DNA of 64,000 nucleotides from Croceitalea rosinachiae (lineage in GTDB: Bacteria; Bacteroidota; Bacteroidia; Flavobacteriales; Flavobacteriaceae), in NCBI RefSeq assembly GCF_031846445.1, contig NZ_JAVRHR010000001.1:1550001-1614000 (forward strand), given 5' to 3'. A program made the translations under genes and the position numbers. Shown here in pieces: positions 44,904 to 52,597 of the stretch. The notes below the pieces were generated by a model that saw only the letters and a list, made by a program, of their open reading frames with translations, ran no database searches and had not been told where the DNA came from. The stretch's first letter is position 1. Every line of letters begins with the position of its first letter.

Positions 44904-44911
44904 TATTTTTG
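44904..44911 (+). promoter_or_regulatory. -7 element of the der promoter
   Basis: TATTTTTG matches TAnnTTTG and ends 16 nt before the ATG at 44928. It supports that ATG over the upstream TTG at 44889, which would lie before the transcription start. Confidence 0.55.
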
Positions 44912-44927
44912 CCAAAAATTACTGAGG

Positions 44928-46229
44928 ATGGGGGCAATTGTAGCCATAGTGGGAAGACCAAATGTTGGAAAGTCAACTTTTTTTAATCGCTTGATTCAAA
45001 GAAGAGAAGCAATCGTTGATGCAGTAAGTGGGGTTACTCGTGATCGCCATTATGGAAAAACAGATTGGAACGGCAGGGAGTTCTCAGTTATTGATACCGG
45101 AGGTTATGTTCTTGGAAGTGACGACGTTTTTGAAAAGGAGATTGACCAACAAGTTGAACTTGCCATCGATGAGGCGGATGCTATTATTTTTATGGTAGAT
45201 GTGGAGTCTGGCGTTACAGGGATGGATGAGGACGTTGCCAAATTATTGCGTAGAGTAGATAAACCAGTTTTTTTGGCCATTAATAAAGTGGATAACGGGC
45301 AACGTGAAGCTGATGCGGTTGAATTTTACGCTTTAGGGTTAGGTGAATATTATACACTTTCAAGCATTAATGGTAGTGGAACAGGAGAATTATTAGATGC
45401 ATTGGTTAAAGTACTGCCAGAGGTAGTTGAAGAAGAAAGTGAACTTCCTCGATTTGCCGTTGTGGGGCGACCCAATGCAGGTAAATCATCTTTTATTAAC
45501 GCATTAATTGGTGAAGAAAGATATATCGTTACTGATATTGCTGGTACCACTAGGGATAGTATTGATACAAAATACAACCGTTTTGGGTTTGAGTTTAATT
45601 TGGTCGATACGGCAGGTATTCGTAGAAAAGCCAAAGTAAAGGAAGATCTAGAGTTTTATTCTGTGATGCGTTCTGTGCGTGCCATAGAGCATGCTGACGT
45701 ATGTATTTTATTATTGGATGCTACACGAGGATTTGATGGGCAGGTACAGAATATTTTTTGGTTGGCGCAACGAAATAATAAGGGTATTGTAGTTTTGGTC
45801 AATAAGTGGGATTTAGTCGAAAAAGAGACTAACTCAGTTCGTGATTTTGAAAAGAAGATACGCGAGGCCATGGAACCTTTCGTTGATGTACCGATTCTCT
45901 TTATTTCCGTGTTAAACAAACAGCGCATTTTTAAGGCTATTGAAACTGCTGTTGAGGTATATAAAAATCGATCAAAGAAAATTGTAACCCGGAAACTGAA
46001 CGATGTTATGTTGCCCATTGTTCAAAACCATCCACCACCTGCATATAAGGGCAAGTTTGTAAAAATCAAGTTTTGCACCCAACTACCTACACCTTATCCG
46101 CAGTTCGCCTTCTTTTGTAATTTACCACAATACGTACGCGATCCTTATAAACGCTTTTTAGAAAATCAATTGCGAAAAGAATTTGATTTTACCGGTGTAC
46201 CTATGACGGTTTTCATGCGCAAAAAATAA
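44928..46229 (+). CDS. der: Ribosome-assembly GTPase Der (EngA)
   Basis: A 433-residue protein with two tandem GTPase domains and a C-terminal KH-like domain, required for 50S subunit assembly. The first G1 is GRPNVGKST, with DTGGY and NKVD. The second G1 is GRPNAGKSS, with DTAGIRRKAKV and NKWDLVEK. The C-terminus carries PPAYKGKFVKIKFCTQ and FIRVHxS-like KH strands, ending FTGVPMTVFMRKK. The start is set by the promoter position and by the typical MGAIVAIVGRPN beginning. Confidence 0.97.
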   Translation: MGAIVAIVGRPNVGKSTFFNRLIQRREAIVDAVSGVTRDRHYGKTDWNGREFSVIDTGGYVLGSDDVFEKEIDQQVELAIDEADAIIFMVDVESGVTGMDEDVAKLLRRVDKPVFLAINKVDNGQREADAVEFYALGLGEYYTLSSINGSGTGELLDALVKVLPEVVEEESELPRFAVVGRPNAGKSSFINALIGEERYIVTDIAGTTRDSIDTKYNRFGFEFNLVDTAGIRRKAKVKEDLEFYSVMRSVRAIEHADVCILLLDATRGFDGQVQNIFWLAQRNNKGIVVLVNKWDLVEKETNSVRDFEKKIREAMEPFVDVPILFISVLNKQRIFKAIETAVEVYKNRSKKIVTRKLNDVMLPIVQNHPPPAYKGKFVKIKFCTQLPTPYPQFAFFCNLPQYVRDPYKRFLENQLRKEFDFTGVPMTVFMRKK

Positions 46230-46276
46230 GAATTAGGAGTCTTTTTTCGTAATTTATAACAATAAAAACAGTGTAT

Positions 46277-48583
46277 ATGGAAAAAGCACTTGTGTTTTTT
46301 TGTTTTCTTCATTTTAGTGCCAACGTTGGTTTTACCCAAACCGAGGAGACAGTACCTCAGCTATTCGAAAACATCCATCTCCATTTGAACAAAACTACAT
46401 TTATAAAAGGGGAAAGGCTTTGGTTTAAGGCTTATGTTCAAGATCAGAACACCCAATTGCCTTCATTGAAAACCACAAATCTTCATGTTGCTATTTATGA
46501 TAAAAAAGGAGATGAAATTAAACGAAAATTGTTCTATACCGAGGATGGATTGACAAATGGGGATTTTGCTATTGATTCTACTTTTACAGAGGAGGATTAT
46601 AAAATTATAGCTTGGACTAACTACCAAAGAAATTTTAAGCATCTCACTCCTTTTCAACAGCATATTAAGATAATACAAGCTGGTGTAGAAGATGATGACA
46701 TTGTAGACGAACTCAAAATTGAAGTATATCCCGAAGGAGGATATTTAATCGAGGGTGCTTTTAACCAAATTGGGATTGTACTTTCAAGAACAACTGGAGA
46801 AAGGCTGTCGGTAAATAACCTAGAACTCGTAGATGGTCAGGGTAATGTGGTCCGTTCGAACATTACTACCAACTCTTTAGGATTAGGAAAGATAGGTTTT
46901 ATGGTGTCCATAGGTAAAAAGTATTTTTTACAGTGGGGAAATAATGCCATTGGATATTCAAAGAAAATGCTTCCAATTCCTAAATCCAATAGAATTGGAT
47001 TAAATATTGATAATAACGGGAAAGACAATATTTTGGTAAAGTTGATAGCCTCAAAGCAAATATTCAAAGAGAAAGATGGCGAAAATTATTCAGTTGCTAT
47101 TTATCAAGATGAGTCCATTGTTTTTGAGGCTGTTGAAATTATAGAAGAAGAATCTGTTATCGCGTTGCTAAGAAAATCTTTGCCTTATGGCGTAAATACT
47201 GCGGTTCTTTTTGATGACCAACTAAAACCAGTGTCTTACAGAATGTTCTTTAACCATCGAAATGATAAAGAACGAATAGTACCCTTAGAAGTTGAACATT
47301 GCCTAAGCGAGTTTGGCGATAGTATTCAAATAGATTTTATAAGACCAAAGAATGGTATTCTGGATACCAATGTGAGTGTTTCCGTACTACCTAGTTCGAG
47401 TTTCGCATACAATCCCAAGAATTCAATTGTTTCCGCTTTTTTGGTGGACTATTATTTGAAAAATGCTTTCAAAGGATCCTATTACTTTGATAATATGAAT
47501 AGAAAAAAACGATTTGAACTTGATAAGCGCTTGATAGTTGAAGGTTGGGGAAAATATGATTGGGAGTCAAGAAAAGTTGAGGAATTAAAATTAAGCTTTG
47601 ACATGGAAACAGGAATCTCCATTTCAGGGAAAGTGCTGGATGCTGATTTAACTGAAGAAAACCAAGTTTCACTAGTTACTGATTTTTCTGGAGCTTATAC
47701 TTTTGAAGAATTGAGTGTTAATAAAGCATTTGAAAGTAATATCAACTTATTCGAGGGTGATTCTTTGGGAATCTCTTTAATTGGAAAAAAAGGAAAGCTT
47801 AGAAAACCAAATGCCGAAGTCCAATTTTTTAATACTAATCCTTTAAGGATTCAGAAAGATAATTGGTTAAATTTTGAGAATGTAATTCTTGAAAAGAAAG
47901 ATATAGGGTCTTCTGTTGAAGGTAATCAATCCTTGAACCTTGTAGAGCTTACAATCGCTTTAGACGAAGTTGTAGTGACTGAAAAAGTGACTACTACAGA
48001 TAACAAATTTCAAATTACAGCGGAGATAGAGGGTAGTTTTGTAAATGATTTAGATATTAAAAGAACAAAATCAGTAGTTTCATACCTACGTAGGCTTGGT
48101 TTTTCAATTTTAATGAGAGAAGGTAGAGTTAGAGCTGTTGTAAACAAGTTCCCATTTCCCGAAGCTCCAATAATTATAGAGGGTATGATGGCATCTCAGG
48201 GGGAAGTTATTGGAATGCCTCTTTCTAGTGTTAAGTTTATTAGTTTTAAAAAAACTAGAACTAATCCATTTATTTCAATTCAACTAAATCATAACTATGT
48301 TTCTCCTCAGAATCGCAACAAATTCTTAAAATTTGCCATAGAAAACGGCTATGCTCGGCCACAAGAATATTTTACGCCTAATTATCCAGATCATACGACA
48401 CCCGTATTTAAAAATTATGGTGCTATAGATTGGAAGGCAAACATTTTAATAGGCTCAGAAATTCCAACCACAATTATGGTGCCTGTCAAGGGGCAAAAAA
48501 CTATAAAATTATTTATTGAAGGAATGGATGCAAGTGGCAATTTGTTTACACGGAATGAGACTATAATAACGACAAAAAATTAA
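46277..48583 (+). CDS. Secreted MG2-like protein with TonB-plug-like C-terminus
   Basis: A 768-residue exported protein with signal peptide ending NVGFTQ. A GTG lies two codons upstream, and ATG 46277 is preferred. Residues about 30-125 resemble a macroglobulin MG2-type domain (LHLNKTTFIKGERLWFKAYVQD, then TNGDFAIDSTFTEEDYKIIAWT). The middle has several beta-sandwich segments (EGGYLIEGAFNQIGIVLSRTTGERLSV). Near residue 565 the motif LDEVVVTEKV and a following plug-like region (IEGSFVNDLDIKRTKSVVSYLRRLGFSI) recall the N-terminal part of SusC-like receptors. No outer-membrane barrel follows. Similar Bacteroidota proteins are uncharacterised; a role in surface polymer or protein capture is conjecture. 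Confidence 0.65.
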   Translation: MEKALVFFCFLHFSANVGFTQTEETVPQLFENIHLHLNKTTFIKGERLWFKAYVQDQNTQLPSLKTTNLHVAIYDKKGDEIKRKLFYTEDGLTNGDFAIDSTFTEEDYKIIAWTNYQRNFKHLTPFQQHIKIIQAGVEDDDIVDELKIEVYPEGGYLIEGAFNQIGIVLSRTTGERLSVNNLELVDGQGNVVRSNITTNSLGLGKIGFMVSIGKKYFLQWGNNAIGYSKKMLPIPKSNRIGLNIDNNGKDNILVKLIASKQIFKEKDGENYSVAIYQDESIVFEAVEIIEEESVIALLRKSLPYGVNTAVLFDDQLKPVSYRMFFNHRNDKERIVPLEVEHCLSEFGDSIQIDFIRPKNGILDTNVSVSVLPSSSFAYNPKNSIVSAFLVDYYLKNAFKGSYYFDNMNRKKRFELDKRLIVEGWGKYDWESRKVEELKLSFDMETGISISGKVLDADLTEENQVSLVTDFSGAYTFEELSVNKAFESNINLFEGDSLGISLIGKKGKLRKPNAEVQFFNTNPLRIQKDNWLNFENVILEKKDIGSSVEGNQSLNLVELTIALDEVVVTEKVTTTDNKFQITAEIEGSFVNDLDIKRTKSVVSYLRRLGFSILMREGRVRAVVNKFPFPEAPIIIEGMMASQGEVIGMPLSSVKFISFKKTRTNPFISIQLNHNYVSPQNRNKFLKFAIENGYARPQEYFTPNYPDHTTPVFKNYGAIDWKANILIGSEIPTTIMVPVKGQKTIKLFIEGMDASGNLFTRNETIITTKN

Positions 48584-48677
48584 TCAATCCTCTGTGTTTT
48601 TAGTCATGAATTACTGCATTACTAGTGAGAAATTTTAAAAAGATTTTTTATGCGGAAAAAATAAATAGAGCCTAATT

Positions 48678-49142
48678 CTATAATGCAATATCAAGGGTGA
48701 TTACGGAATTTGGATTTTGAATGACTTCGCCATCTATTTGCAAACTTGTGAAAAATGGTATTCCTCCACAACATCCACCTTTTGGAGTTTCTTCGACCTC
48801 GACTACTATTTTGCTGGTATATTCGCTACCGATGTTCAAATTAAAATCATAAGTTCCTTCTTCCCAAGCAAAACTGTTTAAAAACAATATTTCAGTTTCT
48901 CCGTTGGCTAAGTTGACTTCGAAGGTGGTCAATTCTGAGTGGTCGGGAAAAATACCGGTTAATGAAATTTCATCAATATTTAAAAGATCCGCTGTAAAAG
49001 CATTTTCTCCATTCACCAGTAGTTCAAAATTAAGACTTGGAAAGCCTGCACAATCTACTAAACTACAATCAAGGTTATTTTCATCATCATTACAAGAAAA
49101 CAAAATACTGAGTAATACAAATAGAAATATCAGTCTTTTCAT
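48678..49142 (-). CDS. Cys-containing lipoprotein of unknown function
   Basis: A 154-residue lipoprotein (MKRLIFLFVLLSILFSC, then NDDENNLDC). An ATG two codons upstream is also possible. The mature part has an early Cys pair (CSLVDC), a run of beta strands (FELLVNGENAFTADLL, FEVNLANGETEILFL, GTYDFNLNIGSEYTSKIVVEV) and a late CCGG motif (KGGCCGGIPFFTSLQIDGEVI). I recognise no named family. It is likely surface-anchored, given the SCNDDE leader. Confidence 0.7.
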   Translation of the reverse strand: MKRLIFLFVLLSILFSCNDDENNLDCSLVDCAGFPSLNFELLVNGENAFTADLLNIDEISLTGIFPDHSELTTFEVNLANGETEILFLNSFAWEEGTYDFNLNIGSEYTSKIVVEVEETPKGGCCGGIPFFTSLQIDGEVIQNPNSVITLDIAL

Positions 49143-49299
49143 CACCATTTTTTTATATAGAGATACTCTAGGCCTTTACGGGTTGCTTTAATTACTAATA
49201 TGAAAATAACCCTAGGTTGAAAGGGAATAAATAATTTGGGCGTTCTTTAACTTGAATTTTTAAGAACTTAAGGTGTCATAAGCTTTAAGCGGAATAAGT

Positions 49300-50091
49300 T
49301 TACCAGCCGCCTGAAGCACCACCGCCTCCAAAGCCGCCACCTCCAAAGCCGCCGCCAAAACCTCCTCCACCAAAGCTTCCGCTTCCACCAGAAGAGCCAC
49401 CTCTATAACCTCCACGTCCCATATTGCTGAGAATTATAATATCCCAAATGTCAAGTCCGCTTCCACCACGTCCTCCTCGGTTGTTTTTACCGCCCCCCCG
49501 ACCTTTGCGGCTTGCTAGAATAATGAGAATGACAAAGAATATAATAAATGGTAAGAATGATTCGAACGGAAAACCTTGGTTTTTAAAGCTTCTATCTTCT
49601 ATAAACTGCCCGGTCAAGACTTCAAAAATAGCATCGGCTCCTTTATCCAATCCCCTATAATAATCTCCAGCTTTGAACTCCGGAATTATGACTGATTCAA
49701 TAATTCTTTTGCTCATCAAATCTGTTAGAAATTCTTCTACGCCATAACCTGTGCTAATTGCTATTCTGCGGTCATCCTGAGCTAACAGAACCAATACACC
49801 GTTATCTTCATTAGCTTGTCCAATACCCCATTTTTGTCCCCACTTGGCCCCCAGGTAATTAATATCTTCGCCTCTGGTAGTAGTTATTATGGCAATGACT
49901 ATCTGAGTTGAAGTACTATCGGCATAACGGACTAATTTTTGTTCTAAAGCTGAATTTTGTGTTGCCGAAAGTAAGCCCACATAATCGTAAACACTGGTTT
50001 GATTAGACGGTTTCTCGGGTATGGTGAATTGACCCCAAGCAAAAGACACCAATAGTAATGCAATAAGTAGACTACCCTTTTGAAATTGCAT
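49300..50091 (-). CDS. TPM-domain protein with Gly-rich membrane tail
   Basis: A 263-residue protein with signal peptide MQFQKGSLLIALLLVSFAWG. The TPM (TLP18.3/Psb32/MOLO-1) domain is at about 30-150, with VYDYVGLLSATQNSALEQKL and GQANEDNGVLVLLAQDDRRIAISTGYGVEE. One transmembrane helix follows (about 176-192) and the tail is made of GGGGFGGG-type repeats ending GGASGGW. TPM proteins with this tail are commonly encoded next to LemA. The start overlaps the preceding TPM gene by 20 nt. Its biochemical role is unresolved in the family. Confidence 0.9.
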   Translation of the reverse strand: MQFQKGSLLIALLLVSFAWGQFTIPEKPSNQTSVYDYVGLLSATQNSALEQKLVRYADSTSTQIVIAIITTTRGEDINYLGAKWGQKWGIGQANEDNGVLVLLAQDDRRIAISTGYGVEEFLTDLMSKRIIESVIIPEFKAGDYYRGLDKGADAIFEVLTGQFIEDRSFKNQGFPFESFLPFIIFFVILIILASRKGRGGGKNNRGGRGGSGLDIWDIIILSNMGRGGYRGGSSGGSGSFGGGGFGGGFGGGGFGGGGASGGW

Positions 50092-50509
50092 CGCTTAGTT
50101 CGTTTGTATCATTATGATCCCAAGGAAAATGGGCTTCAAGTTCCTTACCTGCCTTTAATATTCCTTCTATGATTCCTTTCTTAAAATTTCCTTGTTTAAA
50201 ATGGTTGGCAATAGTTTCTTTTGTGCCTTCCCAAAATCCTCTAGGAACTGCTTTGTCAATACCTTTATCACCATAAATGACAAACTTTTTATCGTTCACA
50301 GCAACATAGATCAGTACGCCATTTCCATCTTTGGTGTTATCCATTTTCAGCAAATGGAATACCTGTTGGGCACGACTAAAATGATCAATTTTAGCAGTAG
50401 GTTCAATATGCACGCGAATCTCACCTGAAGTGTTTCTCTCAGCTTCAAGAATGGCCTGTACAATTTCTTGTTCTTCATCTGCAGTAAGAAAATCTTCTAC
50501 TTTAGACAT
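50072..50509 (-). CDS. Short TPM-domain protein
   Basis: A 145-residue protein that is mostly one TPM domain (LTADEEQEIVQAILEAERNTSGEIRVHIE, then DGNGVLIYVAVNDKKFVIYGDKGI). It has no signal peptide or clear membrane helix and probably acts in the cytoplasm or with LemA and the longer TPM protein. It starts 2 nt after the lemA stop and overlaps the next gene by 20 nt. Confidence 0.9.
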   Translation of the reverse strand: MSKVEDFLTADEEQEIVQAILEAERNTSGEIRVHIEPTAKIDHFSRAQQVFHLLKMDNTKDGNGVLIYVAVNDKKFVIYGDKGIDKAVPRGFWEGTKETIANHFKQGNFKKGIIEGILKAGKELEAHFPWDHNDTNELSDAISKG

Positions 50510-50511
50510 TA

Positions 50512-51111
50512 CTAGTCGAAATTGAAGTCAACATCAGGGGCATTCTCAGCACCGGGGTTTGAGCTAAATAATGCCAACCCGTCAAAACCAGCAATATTTG
50601 CGATGATATTGGTCGGAATCTTTTCAATCTTGATATTGTATTCTCCAGCTAAATCATTGAACCTATTACGCTCCACATTGATTCGATTTTCGGTTCCTTC
50701 TAACTGTGATTGTAGTTCTAGAAAATTTTGATTTGCTTTTAAGTCCGGGTAGCGCTCAACAGTTACTAATAATCTTGATAAAGCTGATGAAAGACCTGAC
50801 TGTGCTTGTTGAAAAGCAGCCAGCTTTTCAGGGGTTAGATTATTAGCATCAATGGTTGTAGAAGTGGCTTTGGAGCGTGCTTCAATGACATCTTTTAAGG
50901 TTCCCCGCTCAAAGTCGGCAGCTCCTTGTACGGTTTTTACCAAATTACCAATCAAATCACTTCTACGTTGATAAGAACTTTCTACATTGGCCCATTGTTT
51001 TGTTGCTTGGCCTTTCATATCAACCAATGAATTATTGGTGTTGACATACCAGCTTCCCAGAACAAAGATTAAGACGCCAATTACGATTAATGGAATTAAT
51101 AGCTTTTTCAT
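50512..51111 (-). CDS. lemA: LemA family protein
   Basis: A 199-residue protein with a single N-terminal membrane helix (LLIPLIVIGVLIFVLGSWYV) and a helical LemA domain: NSLVDMKGQATKQWANVESSYQRRSDLIGNLVKTVQGAADFERGTL, then QFRRAxx-like YPDLKANQNFLELQSQLEGTENRINVERNRFNDLAGEYN. Length is typical. It is the head of the lemA-TPM-TPM group; the 74-nt gap from the MerR gene could hold its own promoter. Function in the family is not well defined. Confidence 0.93.
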   Translation of the reverse strand: MKKLLIPLIVIGVLIFVLGSWYVNTNNSLVDMKGQATKQWANVESSYQRRSDLIGNLVKTVQGAADFERGTLKDVIEARSKATSTTIDANNLTPEKLAAFQQAQSGLSSALSRLLVTVERYPDLKANQNFLELQSQLEGTENRINVERNRFNDLAGEYNIKIEKIPTNIIANIAGFDGLALFSSNPGAENAPDVDFNFD

Positions 51112-51185
51112 TTTATAAAGTTTTAGTGTTTATTTCGTTTATAGTTGTCTATAGGTTGGAAGAAAACCAATTTTGTTACGATCAA

Positions 51186-51515
51186 CTAAAGATTCTCTTT
51201 AATTTTTACTAATTCAGCCCGGACTTTTTGTAGTTTTTCTATGACATCAAAATTAGATAGGATCTTATGCTTGTCTTCCTTTAAATGAATTTTAGCTCCT
51301 TCAAGCGTAAAACCGCGTTCCTTGACTAAATGATGGATGAGTTTAAGGTTTTTAATGTCCTCAGGGGTGAACTTTCTGTTGCCTTTGGCATTCTTTTTTG
51401 GTTGTAATACATCAAATTCCTTTTCCCAAAAGCGGATAAGCGAGGTGTTTACGCCAAAAGCTTTGGCTACTTCGCCAATTCCATAATACCGTTTTTCAGG
51501 AAGGTCTATGTGCAT
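51186..51515 (-). CDS. MerR-family transcriptional regulator (short)
   Basis: A 109-residue regulator. The MerR winged-helix HTH spans about residues 8-78 (KRYYGIGEVAKAFGVNTSLIRFWEKEF, then NRKFTPEDIKNLKLIHHLVKERGFTLEGAKIHL). The remaining 30 residues form a coiled-coil dimerisation helix, and no effector domain is attached. The start overlaps the M23 peptidase stop as TAATG, so the two are translationally coupled. This regulator type is regularly linked with an M23 peptidase and LemA in Flavobacteriia. Confidence 0.9.
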   Translation of the reverse strand: MHIDLPEKRYYGIGEVAKAFGVNTSLIRFWEKEFDVLQPKKNAKGNRKFTPEDIKNLKLIHHLVKERGFTLEGAKIHLKEDKHKILSNFDVIEKLQKVRAELVKIKENL

Positions 51516-52492
51516 TAATCGAGAGATTGGTTTTCTTGAGCGGCAAACTTGAGCATGTTTTCGAACTCCTGTGGTGATAAACTTCCGTAATAGAAATTAA
51601 TAGGATTGATACGTTCTTTATCTTTCCAAACCTCGTAATGTAGATGAGGAGCTTCAGAACGGCCTGTACTACCAACAAAACCAATAAGATCGCCACGTTT
51701 GACCTTTTGCCCCGGGGTGACATTGTATTTGCTCAAATGCGCATACAAACTTAAATAACCATGACCATGGTCAATGCGAATATGTTTTCCAAAGCCAGAT
51801 GCCCTATTGTCAGCGCGGGTAACTTTACCATTGCCTGACGCATAAATTGGTGTGCCCCGTGGTGCTGTGAAGTCCATTCCATAATGCATTTTTCTTGCTT
51901 TCGTAAAAGGATCAGATCTCCATCCGAAACCAGATGCCATACGTGTTAAATCTTCATTTCTAATAGGCTGAATAGCTGGTATAGCTTCTAAAAATTTCTC
52001 TTTTTCTTCAGCAAGAATTGCAATTTCATCCAAAGACTTAGATTGGATAACCATTTGTTTTTGAATGATATCCAAACGTTTGGATGCATTAATGACAATG
52101 TCAGAATTATTAAATCCTTCTAAGGATTTATAACGATTTACCCCACCAAATCCTGCTCGACGTTGTTCTTCAGGGATAGGGTTCGCTTCAAAATACAAGC
52201 GGTAAATATTATTGTCACGATCTTCAATATTGGCGAGAACATTCTCAATCTGTTCCATTTTCTTATCTAATATGTCAAATTGCAGCTCGTAGTTCTGCAC
52301 CTCACGCTGTAAAGAAAGTTCTTTTGGCGTGTTGACCAAATTCGTGTTCATTAAGAAAAGTAAACCCAAAAATCCGAATAGAGCAGCGCCTAATATGAAA
52401 AAAAACAGATTGCGATACCTTTTTGATTTTTTTGGTTCAATCTTTCTATACGAAAGCGTATCAGGATCGTAATAGTATTTTACTTTAGACAT
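51515..52492 (-). CDS. M23 family peptidoglycan endopeptidase, membrane-anchored
   Basis: A 325-residue protein. A cytoplasmic N-terminus (YYYDPDTLSYRKIEPKKSKRYR) is followed by a transmembrane helix (about 28-48), a coiled coil (about 55-95) and a C-terminal LytM/M23 domain. Zinc ligands are visible: H in MHYGMDF (HxxxD), and HLH in APHLHYEVW, with HGHGYLSLYAHLS between. The active motifs are complete, so it is a likely DD-endopeptidase rather than a degenerate EnvC-like activator. A minus-strand -7 box, TATATTTG, lies at 52540-52547. Confidence 0.92.
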   Translation of the reverse strand: MSKVKYYYDPDTLSYRKIEPKKSKRYRNLFFFILGAALFGFLGLLFLMNTNLVNTPKELSLQREVQNYELQFDILDKKMEQIENVLANIEDRDNNIYRLYFEANPIPEEQRRAGFGGVNRYKSLEGFNNSDIVINASKRLDIIQKQMVIQSKSLDEIAILAEEKEKFLEAIPAIQPIRNEDLTRMASGFGWRSDPFTKARKMHYGMDFTAPRGTPIYASGNGKVTRADNRASGFGKHIRIDHGHGYLSLYAHLSKYNVTPGQKVKRGDLIGFVGSTGRSEAPHLHYEVWKDKERINPINFYYGSLSPQEFENMLKFAAQENQSLD

Positions 52493-52507
52493 GAAATGAA
52501 ATTATCC

Positions 52508-52515
52508 TATTTTTG
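52508..52515 (+). promoter_or_regulatory. Candidate -7 element for alaS
   Basis: TATTTTTG matches TAnnTTTG on the plus strand, giving a leader of about 80 nt. No clear -33 box is visible. Confidence 0.35.
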
Positions 52516-52539
52516 GTCATTCGTTTTTATGGAAACAAA

Positions 52540-52547
52540 CAAATATA
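52540..52547 (-). promoter_or_regulatory. Candidate -7 element for the M23/MerR unit
   Basis: The minus strand reads TATATTTG here, 48 nt before the M23 ATG. It lies back to back with the alaS element. Confidence 0.4.
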
Positions 52548-52597
52548 AAAATTGTTTTGTTCATTCTGTTAAAATTAATTAAAGCTTAACTCCTAAG

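Noticed and set aside
44851..44976. Upstream extension of the 172-residue membrane protein by 42 codons
   Set aside because: It overlaps the divergent der promoter and start; the extra residues look random and the ATG at 44850 gives a natural N-terminus.
49300..49440. Repeated Gly-rich coding sequence that could be mistaken for a tandem-repeat or CRISPR-like array
   Set aside because: It encodes the usual GGGF-type tail of TPM proteins; the units are irregular and coding.
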